This document shows positions 1 to 14,600 of a stretch of 64,000 nt of DNA, piece after piece. Each line of letters begins with the position of its first letter. The stretch's first letter is position 1. The translations under genes were made by a program, and so were the position numbers. This DNA comes from Siphonodentalium dalli (lineage: Eukaryota > Mollusca > Scaphopoda > Gadilida > Siphonodentaliidae), in contig CP136063.1 of assembly GCA_032622095.1 (NCBI GenBank), positions 116,330,723-116,394,722 of the forward strand, written 5' to 3'. The notes below the pieces were generated by a model, which saw only the letters and a program-made list of their open reading frames with translations, was not told the origin of the DNA and made no database searches.

Positions 1-2312
1 GCAAGGTTCTCCCTATAAGTTTATTCATACTCGCAAAGCGAATAACCACATAGTTCAGTGTGGAACGTGTCTTTGTAGGAAATACGGGTGTAAGTGGGGT
101 CGGCACAGCAATAAAATTTTAACCCTCCTGATTGACACAAGGCCGGAGACGTAATCCATATAGTTCAGTTCAGGGCTTTCCTTGACCGGAAAAACTCCAG
201 TAAATTGGCCATATCATGATGTGAAAAATCAAAGAAATGACATTGGATTACATTAGTTACTTTTATTTGAACACAGAGTTCACGAGACATACGCAGATAT
301 TTTTAAATTGAAAGTGCGCGCATCAATTCGGAATAGGGCGCGAGGCATTTACCGCGAATTACTTATCGGCACTGTCTTGTCATTTTATATTGAATATGAT
401 TGCTCAAAATTTAACAAAGAGAATCTTAAGATACAATGTAGGCACGGGAAAAAAAATTTATTTATTAATTGCACAAGATCTGTGCTGTGTGAATGTATTG
501 ACTACAATGTCAAGGTCAAAAACCGGTGAAACAAAAATAAAACACACGTGCGATGTAATCGATGGTACAATGTGGACTAGTGTGGACAGTTGTAACTGAA
601 TTTACACGTAACTATCCAATAATTAATATGTCACTTGATAATTTATTTTATGTTTCATTTCACCACGTAGCCATTGATTAAAATATTAATAAATCACCCA
701 ATTTCGTGATGTGGTTTTCCGACAGAGAAATTGAAACTGAAAGTCACATTGATCTGTTGATAAAACAAAACTTACCTTTTGTTTGTTTATTACATTTATT
801 GTTATAAAATATAAATATAAAACCTAATAAATATTCACCATACTATCATGCTTGGGGAGGGGGATTCACAACTCTGAAAAAAAATTACTCCCAGTCACAT
901 CCATGCAGATGAACATAATTTCATAAAACAAGAGCCACCATACAATTTAGTAATAATACGTTTTTTTCCCAATAACTGACGTCACCAGAAAGTTCTGTTG
1001 GCTGGGGTGGCGACGTTCTCTCTTGTCAGCATTGGCTGGAGGTAATGACGTTAGTCATATTACTGTTGGGTAAAGGGTTAACCCACTTGTAGTTACTTTT
1101 CTAAAACTCATTGACATATAGTTTTCGTAGGAAAAGGCCATTTGTTGAACTTAATAACTGAGCATTTCCCATCAATGAATATGAATCATTCTGTACTTGT
1201 ATTAAATTTCTATTCATCTACATGTCATTGGCTTATATTTCCTGAACATCCCTCCAGATGAATAATAGACCATTCCAATGTATACATTTATAACTGGATG
1301 GGAGATTCAATTTAGTAAAGAATGGGTTAATTCTGCATATAAACAGTCAATCAAATACAGTTATTGAACTTATTATCTGAACATTTCCCACCAATGAATA
1401 ATAAACCTTCTGCGCTCCAATATTATAAAGTTATTATACAATGTTGTGTAGAGTATGTGTTTTCATTGTAGAATAACAGTTTTATTATCCATCTGCATGT
1501 TTATCGAAATGATGTCACAGAGTCCCGATAACTTTTATAAAAGTCATATCGGACTCGATTCGAGTCCAATATGATTTTCGGGAGTCCAATATGACTTTTT
1601 CCCGATCAGAAATAGTGTTAGTTAATGGATGGATAATAAATACTTTTATAACTGGTTGGGAGAATCCATTTATTAAAGAAGAGGTTAAAAGCCTTTGAAA
1701 AACTTATTTGACTGCCACATTGTCTAACACGTTCTCATCAGCAAAAAAATATTAATTGAACTTGAAGAACGCAATTCTCTAAAAATCCTGGTGTTGTTGA
1801 CAGTAAAATGCTTCCATGACAGAGTTGTAAAGGTTTTAACAAAATTAATCATTTATGTACAATGATTAAACTATTACATCAAAACACACGAATAAATAAA
1901 AGTTTACGTGTTGCCAGAAATCAGAACATGTGGGCTTAATAGCCCTTTCTTTACTAAATATTCATTGACAAGTAGTTCCCATAGGAATTGTTCAGATAAT
2001 AATCCATTCACTAAAGAGAGAGTTAATAGCCTGTCGCACATTATTCAGTCATGGATTACGTATCTAAGAAACATAAAAGTTTTTATTACACTCCTATGTG
2101 CGATTTCCATTGAAAACGCCGTTAATTAAAAATGGTAATGTCACTAGTGAATTATGTCATTTATTGTGACGTCATTGACGTTACGTCGCTTACTGATCTA
2201 GACTGAATTTTCGATGGTTGATATTTCTACACATCAAGACTTTCATGCATTAATTTTGGGTGTTTTAATCCTATTTGGTGAACAGAAGTGTAATAAATAA
2301 AATAATCAATTA
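1..2312. other. No gene seen; downstream GNB5 intron with diverged repeats
   Basis: This should be intronic because the gene continues leftward. It holds a copy of a dispersed repeat (about 898-1083, see 54670-54836), several degenerate copies of an AT-rich unit containing TGAACATTTCCCA (around 1153, 1230 and 1373), and a short palindromic patch with repeated AGTCCAATATGA at 1535-1605. No open frame resembling the missing Gbeta5 C-terminus was seen. Confidence 0.5.
898..1083 (+). repeat. Dispersed repeat, copy 1 (partner 54670-54836)
   Basis: This stretch shares long matches such as GTTGGCTGGGGTG, CGACGTTCTCTC and TATTACTGTTGGGTAAAGGG with 54670-54836 in the same orientation. The second copy starts at the assembly gap, so its left boundary is unknown. 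No terminal repeats or target duplication were identified. Confidence 0.75.
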
Positions 2313-2445
2313 GTTCCGAGAAGTACGTTAAATAATTCACTCGAGGTGAGAGACGTTTAGGTAAGAAACTTGTGCGCTAACACACACTCGTTTCATACCG
2401 ACATCTCTCGCCTCTCGTGAATTATTTAACGTAATTCTCGAAAAC
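2313..2445. mobile_element. Foldback MITE-like hairpin
   Basis: Two ~45-bp arms around ACGTTAAATAATTCAC (left) and GTGAATTATTTAACGT (right) form an imperfect hairpin with a ~45-bp loop. The arms contain CGAGAGGCGAGAGA-like sequence. No target duplication was seen, so the element type is inferred from the palindrome alone. Confidence 0.6.
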
Positions 2446-2517
2446 AACTGCTTACTCTCTATTTATTTTCAGTCCAATACCCTAAACTTTGGCATATCAC
2501 TATGATAAAGAACTCAC

Positions 2518-2658
2518 CGTGGCATCATCAGAGCCTGTTGCAAATGCATCACCACTGGGATAGAATCTAACACTGTTAATATCAGAATCATGTCCCTCAA
2601 ACACCTGCACACACTCTCCCGTTCTCATGTCCCAAACCATGGCCGATTTATCACACCC
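2518..2658 (-). CDS. GNB5: GNB5 exon 7, blade 4 end and start of blade 5
   Basis: Acceptor TTTTTAG, donor ACG|GTGAGT, phase 0, 47 codons. It encodes [20 protein letters not shown], then [20 protein letters not shown] and TGSDDAT. The expected next residues (CRLYD... in relatives) are not found in 1-2517, so the following exon lies outside the window. Confidence 0.95.
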
Positions 2659-5600
2659 CTAAAAATAAAACATATATAATATATAAAAAGTGCAATGCTA
2701 AGTGTAGCATATGCCCACGATGCTCAGTTTAGAGAGTGGACAATATTATATATTTGTATGGATGGAAAATGTTGTTATTTTCTAAATCCAGAAGGTACAC
2801 CACTCTTAGTCAATCAATGGATAAAACCAGTGAATCATTTCGCTCATATCAACCTATCACTACTCCAAAGATATTCAATTATATCTGTTGGTACTTGAGT
2901 AACAATGCTAGATATGAAGCAAAGCCATATTAGTTATAAACAAAACATGTTGCAAACAAATAATCAGTAATAAATATCATTGCCTGATACAAATTCGAAG
3001 ATAATCACATTCAATTAGAAAATACAGACAAATTGTCGTGTGCCGGTATGTGTGATAAAATTGTGAACATGTCATTGACCGCCGATCTCGCAATTTAAAT
3101 ATATCCAATCACAAAGCCGTGTTTGTAATTGTCACCAGCTTTTTATAAACTGGATTTCCCCCTTGCAATGAGCTGTTATGTCACTAACCAATGAAATAAC
3201 GCCCAGTCTGAGATATGGCCAATGGAATGAAGGGAGGAGTCCCATTAATACAGAAATCAGATCTGAATCCAAATTCTAGAGACGTAAATCTCATCAGATT
3301 ATCGTCAACTTTTTAAAGAATCTGAATAAATTATTTATACAATCCAGCTTGCATTCCAAAATTGAAGGTCTTGGATGTTCCACTCATAATATTCATTAAC
3401 AGCATAATGGATGCGATCAATAGAACAATTCAAGTTAGACATCCAGAGATACAAATGTAGCTAGAACATTGCAACCATTTTGAGCAACTTGTTTTTTTGT
3501 TCAGCTCAAATTGGAATGCCTGATGAACATAATTTTGACCACTTACACCAGATACAAATGTGTTTCCCGTTTCACAAGGTGATAGGTCTAAACTCATAAC
3601 ATCTGCTGAATGTCCATGAAAGCTCTGTATCATCGTCCCGCTCTCAACATCCCACAATGCGCATGTGCTATCACCGCTACCAGTCAGGATCTAGGAGTAA
3701 AGAGAAGATGGTGTAAAAGGAGTTATAATGACATTCTTCATTTTGAATGTGCCTCACAGAATTGAGATAAAGGCCCTTTATTCTTACATTATCATGAAGA
3801 AACAAACAGAGAACGTTCTTTATTATTACATAATCTCAAATAATATTGCATATCTTAAAGGTATTCAATCCGGTCAGACGGTCCCCATATCATCAAGTTA
3901 CAACAACAATAACAGTTCTTCAAAATACACTTTAGTTATCAGAATCGATTAATTACAACAAAATAATGCTAACCACTGTCAACTATGGTATAAAATTTCC
4001 CAAAATGTGTTATATATCATCACGTTCAACGAAATATGGCTGTATTATCACTCGATTATCACGAAATTTGGCCGTATTACCACCTGATTTTAGACATATA
4101 TATGTATCTCGAGAAATAACAAATTTCATAAATCAATATCTGATCACCCTAAGCTACGATGGATGGGTTCCTCGACTCGAATCAAAGAAATAGTAATTTT
4201 GGAGCGTTAATTCGGATTGTGCATCTTTAAACTTGTATATCTATAACCCAGTCTGAGAAATTTCTCAACTGAACATCCCTACACATGAATGATTGACATC
4301 ATATCAATAATGTTTTTTCTCTTCCTGTCATCGGCTTATATTATTTGAACAACCCAGCAAATGAATAACAGACTATACCAATGCAGGGAGCTTGAGGAAG
4401 ACATGGGATACAGTAATGCCCTAATTAATCGACTCCATAACCACAGCACAATTATGGGTAATTTTTCAGGATTTAGTCGGAAATATGGCTTGTTGCCATT
4501 CATAGGAAAGCTCTCTGGGAGAGATTTCCGATGAATGTCAACAAGCCATATTTCCGACTAAATCCTGAAAAATTACCCATAATTCTGCTGGTGGTTATGG
4601 AGTCGATTAATTAGGGCATTACTGTATATCTTCTTAAAATGTGCCACTTTTTATTCTATTAACCCTTCCATGACTGGGGCTTCATGAAATTTTGTGAAAA
4701 CCATGTGTCAATGCATTTTCTTATATATGCATTAAGTTATAAATCCACTTAACCAAGTGCAATTTAGCTCTATGTCACTAACACCTCTATTTTCGCCAAG
4801 ATAAACAAACTGTTGCTTATTATCATGAGGTGATAACTATGAAATATCTATTATTGGATTAAAACCTTTACAAAGTGAAGCCAGGTTGTTGTTATTGTTA
4901 ATCCTTAACCAGACGGGCGGAGATTTATAAAACATTACATAACTGTTCCAATTATGGGACAACGCATTAACATATTTATCTTACAGATGGAACAATCACC
5001 CCAAAATAACAATTGTACAGATTAAAGCTGTTTGATGAAGTGTTTTAAAGTCAATATTAAACGAGGAGGCTGGTTAAAATTTAAAGCTTGACTTCAATTT
5101 ATGTTTTCATGGTACGATGTTTCCAAAGTACAAATCCCATGTGTTCAAGCCTGGCGAAACTGTTTTGTCGCCTAATTTTGTCGATCTATTTAGTGCTATT
5201 GAATTAGATTTCCATCTCCAAAGAAAATAATTTTTGGCCATTTAAAAAAAAAAATTGGACATTGGCCAATTTGGCCACGGACAGTGTGAACCCTAGCTAA
5301 AGTGAGTACCAAAAGACAATTACAGAAAGATAGTGTTCAGAAAAATGGGAAAATGCAAAATTGGGAATAGATTCCTGGCCATGTGCTCAAAGCCCGACAC
5401 AGAATGATAGAATAGATATGGAAAACATGTCTTAAAGAAATTAGTCTGTCAAAAAAATATTTTTTTTATCGTCATAAGGCCATAATAAATATATTCCTAG
5501 ATGATCATCGGAAGTTTTTTTTAAATTGGGGCGGGGGGGAGGTATTTATTATTTATTATTTATTTCCAGCTCGGCATAGACGAACCAAGTAAAGTTGATT

Positions 5601-8600
5601 CAATTCATTGCTATGTTGTATACATGTGCAATATTAATAAAATGTGAGTTAAATGAAGTGAAAGATGGAAATAAATAATACCTGACAATAAATGTCATGT
5701 CCACACCACACTGAAAATGGTACCGGTACCACAGGCCACACCTTGACTGAGGTACCACACCTCAGCGCTGATTCAAATTGCCCCCAACTTTGAAGTTCCT
5801 TATGCACACTGGTATTGCATGCTTGTAAGTTTTATACACCCATACAAACCAGTAAATAATTCCATGTGCTGTTTTTAAATAGTGCCCATCACAGAAGGGA
5901 GTTTGATATGGTAGACATGCAGTCATATTTATACTGTCTGTATCCATACTAGTAACTACGCATGAACACTATGAATCCTTGATTGACTGGGGAGAGGAAC
6001 TTCAAATTCTGATATAGAAAGTCTACTACATGTATATTGCTCTCTAACAGATAAGACTTCTTCCCACAAGAGATGGGAGTTGAACAAACAAGATTACCAC
6101 AGGCATGTTTTAAAGACTGCATATTTATTGGTGAGATTGGGATTCATCTGCAACCACAAATGGACATACATGTATTTTGATAGAAGTAAATTGTTTTTAA
6201 AAATTCCATCTAAAATGATTGCTGCTTAATGTGTTTCACTTTCGTAAATGGTATAATAAATAAAGGCGGGCCGAAAAAATCGGGGCGGGCGCCGATGATC
6301 ATCTAGCAATATATTTATTATGGCCTAATACTAATAATATATGTCTAACAGACCCATTTCGCCAAGAAAATTCAAAATCGAGCAGATAGTATTTTTATTA
6401 TTACGATATTAAAAAAATCGCGGAAATATCCGAAGTGTAAATAACCTGAGTGCGATCACATGACCACAACGCAGTCACATGACCGATCATCTGCATCGAC
6501 AGCGGTGGGTGGAGCTTGAAATAATTCCACCAATCGCGCAACGAGTTGATAAATTACGTATAAAATATTGCAGTCGGCGGTTAATTAGCTTGGCCTTTAC
6601 GATAAATAGCGATCACGGAATAAAACTGTTTGAATGTGCTGAATTATGAACTGGATTTGCTAGAATGTTGGATTATATAACGAATAATGATGGCTAAAAT
6701 GCACTTTGAGGCGATAAAAGTAATGTGAAATGAGATTAATTTATGCAGAAATGCAATGAGCGAGCAGAATTTCGTGCGAAACTAATTTAACTGTTTCTGA
6801 AAGAATACAAGTTATGCCATATAGCTTCTTCTTCGTTGTATGGTACCAATTTCGGAAGCTAGTTCACACACTAGTGTCATCCCGTTGTGCGCTATAGGAG
6901 TACAATTAAACACATATGGGGTGTGATTAAAAAGGTGGTGGTTATTATACTAGTACATGTATCATGATGGCTTATATTCGTCATAATAATTAATGTTCAT
7001 GTCTGTTTCTTCACACGAAACATATTGTGTGGAGAAGTGCACGACTGTGAACAGCTTGATAAAATCCTTCCAGTCAAGATCGATAAGTGTGTAAACAAAA
7101 TAATTCACTCGAATACACAACAGACTGTCGAAACTACAATAATTATTAATTAGGCTGCAGTTTGGCATACCAACATTTTTTTTAATTGAAGGCTCGCCTG
7201 GCATTGTTTTTCAGTTTGTGTTTGTTGTTCGTTTATTTTTTTTCGTTTTATTTTACGTTTTGATGCAGATATTGACTTTCTAGAGAGGATTTTTTTTTAA
7301 TTGTTAGCCTAGAAAAAATCCAATGATTGCCTCTAATAAAGAGCGTCCATGTTTTCGTTGTGGTATATACAATAAAGAGCATTCTCAATTATGAACGTGC
7401 TCTATTTCGATATGTCATGGGTGATTTTGTATGGTGTTGTGAGACATTTAAATATAAAGAGCGCCCATGCTTCCGTCTCCCAAAAGCGGTAGACAATAAA
7501 AAGCGTTCTAAATTATGCACTGTGTTGTCTTTTTGGAGGTACTTAATAATGGATCGCTAGCCCGCCCACAACCGAACACACTACATCTACTAGGCATCTT
7601 GGCATATGTTGAGATGACAGATACTCGGGATATTTATATCGAAAGAAATAAAAAACACAAAACAAAAAACAAAAGCGCCTAAATAGAGTTAACATTATTC
7701 AGCACAGTGTTTATATAACATTTGGGCGCTTCTTATGTATGACCAGGTGAATGGGATCCTCCGTCCAAGCCTTGAAATAGTGTGCCTGTCATTTGCAGAA
7801 TGAGGTCCCCAGAGGGTGAATTTGGTGATGCTAGCCCGCTATATGGGTAGCATCACTAAATTCACCCTCTGGGGACCTCATTCTGCAAATAACAGAAACA
7901 CTATTTCAAGGCTTGCCTCAGTCATCCTTTCTATTCACTTTAGGGCATTTTAGAGTGAATACAAGTTCACGACTGACACTGATGAATAGTCACTGAGTGA
8001 TTACAAATCACCAAGTGAATACGAGACAATCAAAGCACTAATTACTGCCATCCATTCACCAAAGCAGACATGTGCTGGCATGTTATTAATGGCTACAAAA
8101 ACAACCATTCTAGGCGCTACTAATTACTTTATTCACCTAGTTATTGTCTTCTATTCCAGATAAACGGCCAAAGCGGCCACACTATCTTTATTAATTAGAT
8201 AACACATTGAATAGCGACGTAATCTATACACCACACGCACACATACGACTCCGCATTTTAGTATGGCTGACTTACGATTACGTCATCGTAGTCAGCATAA
8301 TAAACTCCGGCTCCGAATCTGTGTTTTTAATTTGCTCTCCCACAACTACGTCACTCGTAGTTTAGTCACGGAAATCTCTGAATACCGGTGGTGGTATTAT
8401 TTATTTATTTTACGGGTTATTTATTATGCGATCAGAATGGGACTTGGATCATTTTAATCACAACAGGGCTTTCCGATTGCATTTTGTAGTTTCTAGACCG
8501 AATAATTCCTTTAACAATAAATCAGAAGAATTGCACTCGTAATAACAATTTGGGAGATGTCATTTATTTCAATTTGCAAATCGATGATAATTTTGTATAT

Positions 8601-11600
8601 GCTTAGAATACCAGCCGGCCGTTCGACCATGTGTCTTAGAATCTATTCCCACCAGGCAATCAATTGCGGCCAAAATCTTATTCAACCCATCTGCTCAGCT
8701 GGCAGCTGTCCTTTTGATGTAATTAAATAGATTTCTATCTTTGACATCTTTGCTACACAAGAATAACATGACTGGAATATCAAACAATGTTTACAAACAT
8801 GTAGCAATTTTGACGACTGACATCATGTTTGCTGTCGGGAAATATATTGTGACCACATTGGGGAAGATTTTTGTCGTGATAAACATACGGAGCAAGAAGT
8901 AAAATATTCAAAACTCAGAAAAAAAATTTAAAACTAATTTAACTGTCGCTTATATAAACTAATAGGCTATTACTGAGAGGTAATCACGAATGAGGGTATT
9001 GTGATATATCAACCACAACATGTTTAAACACTGCAGTAAGTGTAAGTAATATGTGGCTCATGCACAAATAAACTGTCCTTGGATACTTGACATAATTATG
9101 ATGTAATTAAATATCCATTCGTATGTCGCATTCTTCCGAGGCCTGCCAGCCTCATGGGCAATTTTAAATCTACAGGTGGATAAATGTCTCAATTCCTTGA
9201 ACATTAGTATTCAACGTATTATTAGCTAAACGCAATACTAATTTATTTTTTGCTTTATATTCGGTAACTGAGACTATACCGTGCAGTTAGATTTTGATAC
9301 AATCAGTTTTAGTGAATGTACTGCGTGGATAACTAGTTCTGGAGAATTTTATTTATTATAATATGTGTCAATAATGCATAACTTTTTAGTTGAGCATCTA
9401 TGCCTGCATATAATATGCTCTAATAGTTTGCTGGCTACTGATGTTAGAGACATCAGCCTATGGTTTGCTGATGTGTGCAGCCTATGGTTTGCTGATGTGT
9501 GTTCAGGCTTCTCAACGGTACAAGTACTGGTAACGGAATAGTCTGTACTTGAGACAATTTCCATGGTACCGGTACCGAGTGATGAGTACCGTGGTACATG
9601 GTACTAGGCGGTACTCGAATTAGTAGTCTATATATCTGTTTGTGTAAATGATGGATAACTTTATTTAGATGTAATTTGCAGCATTAACAAAACCAAATTT
9701 GACCCACAGTTTGTTATTGCAAAATAAATGGTTCTTGTATACATATGGTGACAATATTCGCATAGCAGCAAACCCGATTTATAAATTGACCCGACAAAAA
9801 CGGAAGGCAATAAGATCTATCGGTAGCTGCAAAGAGTACTTATTTTTTCGCAAAGTTGGATTATTTAAATTACACACATCGTCTGCGCATATCATTGGGT
9901 GCCACGGTAGCCTCAACCCAAAGTGACCAATCAGTGACCCTTCTATAAGTATAGAAACATACACATACTGTAACCTAAACCTAAAAGACAATTACAAATG
10001 ACCAATCGCTGACTGATCAACAGGTCACGATGCATGTGGCCCCGACTGACGTCACATGCAGTAACTGCAACTGAATCATATGTTGAGGGGGATATACTAT
10101 GTATAATTCTATACTTCAATCGAAGTTCAAAGACATCAAACGATCAATCTGCAACTGACATTCACATGCACTTGTCCTCCGATTGGAATGATTGTTTGTT
10201 TTTTTTTTCTTTTATGTTGAAATAATTTAAATGATTGGTCAATAAAGATTAAAGACAGCTTCAGCATTATATCACTGTATTTTATTTATTTAAATCGGAT
10301 TCCACAGTCACAATTTTAACAGTCAGTGAACCTGTGTTCGTGAATATAAACTATTCATCATTAATTATATTTTATTGCTGAGGAAGCTTTTTCAACCGCT
10401 TTGTAAAAATACCAAAGCAGAAAAGCTTACCAACCCACCAACCATCTTGAATCTTCGCTACATATCCGCATACATAGTAATGACGTTGCTTTTTAGCAAT
10501 TTGGATATATAATCAATTACATTTATCTACGTCATCTACGCCCATTTGATCACAATATATTTAACAGTCACCTTAATTCAAATCATGCAGATTGTATGCA
10601 TGTATCATCGGCTCATCGACTTTGCAGTTTACCTCTTCAAAACAAAGTGGTTGTTGTCGATGGTCGAGACTTGTCCTGATTGAATACGACTTGGAACTGA
10701 TCTACTAGAATTTCTGTTTTTTTTTTTTTCTGACAAGCTTTCCAATCAATAGAAGAGGCACCACTCCTATGGAGTCTTGTTTTATTTTTACTTTATGTAG
10801 AGCCAGAAAGATTGGTAGTCATTGGTCACCAACGCTTCACAGGCATCACAGCAGGCTCCATCTGTGCTCCAGGTTACTGGTGCTTCGCAATGTCAACATG
10901 GGAAGATCTTTGCAGGCATTTTCCTAGGACCTGGGTTCTGTTCGATGTCTCCAGCTAAGAAGAGTAGTAGGAGGACTGTGTATTTTGTGCTTTTGGTGTT
11001 CTAGGTCCCATTGCATGTCCTTTGAAAGTATACTTTGGTTGGCCTTATAATACATGCCATTATCTGTTGATTGCACCATGATTTTGGTTGGTTCCACTGG
11101 TTTATGGTTGTTGCGATAATGAAGAGGGACAACATTATTAAGAAAATGTTGCAGAAGGATGTGGTATACCGGTACAAGTGGAATTTTATTCCTGTCAGTA
11201 AGGAAACCCTTGCTACTGCCAGGGGGTATACAATAAAGTAGCTGTTTTAGTTAAGAGATGATGTTGTCTGGAGTGTGTTGTTGAAGGAAGTGGTGTAAAT
11301 GGTGTCTGAACCCTGACAGTATAGCCAGGAAACCCATGCTACTGACAGGGATATACACAGTCTGATAAATATCCAGACTCCGTCTCATTACTTTCATCTA
11401 CGTCTGACGACACCGGGATTCTATCTGATTTCAAAGATGAAGGGGGAATTCCCTTTTTTGTAAAAACTTGTAAGTTGAGCTAATAAACAAATGACAAATG
11501 AAGAAGTGACTTGAAAGTGATTTGAAACCTCTAGGCTGGTCCTGTATATGTATACATTTAGAAATGAATAGGAGAATCTTTTTAGGAATCAAAGGCTCAA

Positions 11601-14600
11601 CTAAACCTGGCTCAATATTTATATTTACCTGATGATCGGAGAATGGGAAAGCACAGCTCGATAAGTAGCTTGTGTGAGTGGCCACAGCTTTCTTTTTCGT
11701 CGCTGGGTCCTCATCTAAGCTCAGTGGATATATAGTGCATTTGTTATCAAGACCTCTGAAATATCAAAATAATTGACATTTTCAAGATATTCTACAGGCC
11801 ACAAAATATGGTGCTGGACATTTGCAGAATAAGGTCCCCAGAGGGTGAATTTAGTGATGCAGAGTGGGCTACCATCACTAAATTCAGCCTGCATAATCAA
11901 GATGCCCAATGATGCCCAATGCCCAATGAACCATCTTCACCATCTGAGAACTTAACCATTTCAAGGTGGGAGCTGTGCTGTTGCAGCATTTATGATCCTG
12001 TGCCAGTGCATTCTCTTATATATATTAAAAGGGAGCCTGGCATAAATAAGAGAATGTACTGACTTACAAGGTCAAAGTAAATAATGTTAGACCAAATTAT
12101 GCATTCTCTTTATATGCGAGGCTCTCTATGGGAGACTTGCATATATAAGAAAATGCACTGCCACAGTGAATTCGCAAAATTTCAGGAAGATCCAGTCATG
12201 GAAGTGTGAAATCTGTGTCTAGGTCTTCCATAGCAGATGAGGCCATGCACAATGAGGTCCCCAGAGGAAGAATTTGGTGTCGGTAGCCCACTGTGTGTGA
12301 TAGCGTCACTAAATTCACCCTCTAGAGACCTCATTCTGCAAATGTATGGCACCATATTCTTAGGCCTGCATACATCTCCTCCTGACAATGGACTGTACCC
12401 AATGACTCTTCACTACAATCCTGTGCTAGGGGAATTTCTGACAATTTTTTAGCCAAAACCCTGCCTCACTCAGGCAACCCTACTCAACAATTTATGCACT
12501 CATCCGGAATTCATGATTCAAACAATTAGTCTAGTAGACCCTACCCCTTATACACAACTATCATGCAGTATACATGCTCAGTGTGTAAATGGTGTAACCA
12601 GAAGACAGTCAACCTTGTCTCAAATCTGACCAAATCTCCTTGTACTTGGAAGACAAATCTGTAAGATGTAAAATCATTATGTCTGACAAAATGAGACAAC
12701 AACTGGAATTCAGATTCTCTTGAAAATTATCAATTAGACCTGCATATAACAGATGAAAGAAGGTATTTTAATAGTAGACATACCCGCAGGCAACAATTGA
12801 CCCCGAGGGTCCATATGAGCAAGCCATAACCCATGTGGTTGGCATAGTGACTGCATGTTCCTGAAAAATCAAAAATACAATTAAGTAATTAACCATTTGA
12901 TCACTAAATACTCGCTGATGAGCAGTCCAATAGGTGTATACACAGGGAGCAAATTAACTGGCATTGCATCGCAATTTTCTACCCACATTTGGATAATAGC
13001 TATGCAATTTGGTATGACTTTGCTATGATTTTAGAACAATGATATCTAATCATGTCATTGTGCGGTTATTTGCTAATCAAAATTTCAAAAGCAAATTGCT
13101 CCCCGTGTATACATGCATATATGTTCAGATTATAAGTTGAAAAAACGGCCTTTAGAAGGCCATGGTCTATAGCTACACCTCATGATGATTTGTTTTGAAA
13201 TTAATACAATTCTCATTATATCTACTTGAAATTTCTTGATTGTAAAACACTGCCAAAATTTTTTCATTGAATTAGGATATCGTATACAGTAAGGTAGCAA
13301 TACACGATTTCATGGCTTGTAGGAGGGCTGAAAAATATGATTTTAAGCATATAAGGGCTATAACTGTCAGTTTAGCCTCTGTTATACATGGGAGTAATGG
13401 TTTGATGGTTTAATTATTTTATAAAGGTACCATAGTATACAAAATGGGATATTTGAATACGAAGTATGTTTTTGGAATCTGATGTCGGCCAGCTCTGTGT
13501 GGTACTCCATCGGAAAAGAGCTTGATTTCTCTCCCTTGAAAACAGTCGTCTGCATTTCTAAGAAAACATTTCAAAATTGCTACGATAACTTTTTTTAATT
13601 TTTTAATATATCTGACATATATCTTGGGTCTATCAGCTCATAAGGTGATAATAGACTGACATTCGCCCTGTCATGGTCAACTATGCAACCGAAAACGTCA
13701 AATTTCGGTCAAAAAATGCTTAAAATGAAGATTTAAAAAAATCAGTCTAAGGGAGATAATTCAACTTGTGATGATGCAATTTTTTCCAAAAGACAAATGA
13801 ATTTTGCTCTGATCATTTCTGTATCTTGGAACCAAGCACTCATATGCTGTTTATCAATGACCATGGTGCAGCAGAAGGTTGTAGTACAGTACCCCCCTCA
13901 AAATGGTCAGAAATCGTGTATTGCTACTTAAGCATGTAAATGTGATGTGAAAATGAAGTGGATACATGTTTGGCATACATTATTTCATGTATATCTATCA
14001 GCTTATTTTGTCCCTCAGAAAGTGACAATAGCAACAGCAAGAGAATAATAGGCTACATTTGAGATAGAAGATTATGAGTCGCATTAAAACACAAAAGTTT
14101 GAACGTTGTCACTGATCTGTAAGTCACTCCTGTTAATTAGCATCGGCTATCGACTGAGCCAAGGCAAATGTTGAGGTAAATAAATTACGTGGCTAATTTT
14201 TAGCCAAGGCTAATTTCAGAGCCTGCCAATGTATTTTTTTTAAATTGAAATAAATTGCTGCATATATTGTCTTAATAGTGACACACAGTGGAACTCAGCA
14301 AGCAGCAAGAATTCATTGTTGAATGCCAAGGACTACTGAGATAACAAGGCTTTCTTGATAATCAAGAATTTTAAGCCAGACCCAACCAAGTCTTCCCTGA
14401 TAATGGACCATGTTCCAATTGTAATTCCCGTTCCAATCTGTGTAGAGCATGCAACTATGTGGATCCTTTTAGCCAAGGAAAAATTCTGGCCAGGGCAATA
14501 TTTTAGCCCAGGCAATTTTCTGCTAATAATCAGTTTTCAATCACACAGTGACACCTGAGTCTGAATACACTAACCTTATTTGTACTGAAGGCATCCCACA

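Noticed and set aside
1-2517. Missing C-terminal GNB5 exon(s)
   Set aside because: Searched the minus strand by eye for the conserved blade 5-7 sequences; nothing matched, so the gene end is taken to lie outside the window.
10740-11350. Possible retroelement fragment around the open frame at 10822-11004
   Set aside because: Composition looks slightly coding-like and GGAAACCC.TGCTACTG is repeated twice, but no gag, protease or polymerase motif can be seen.
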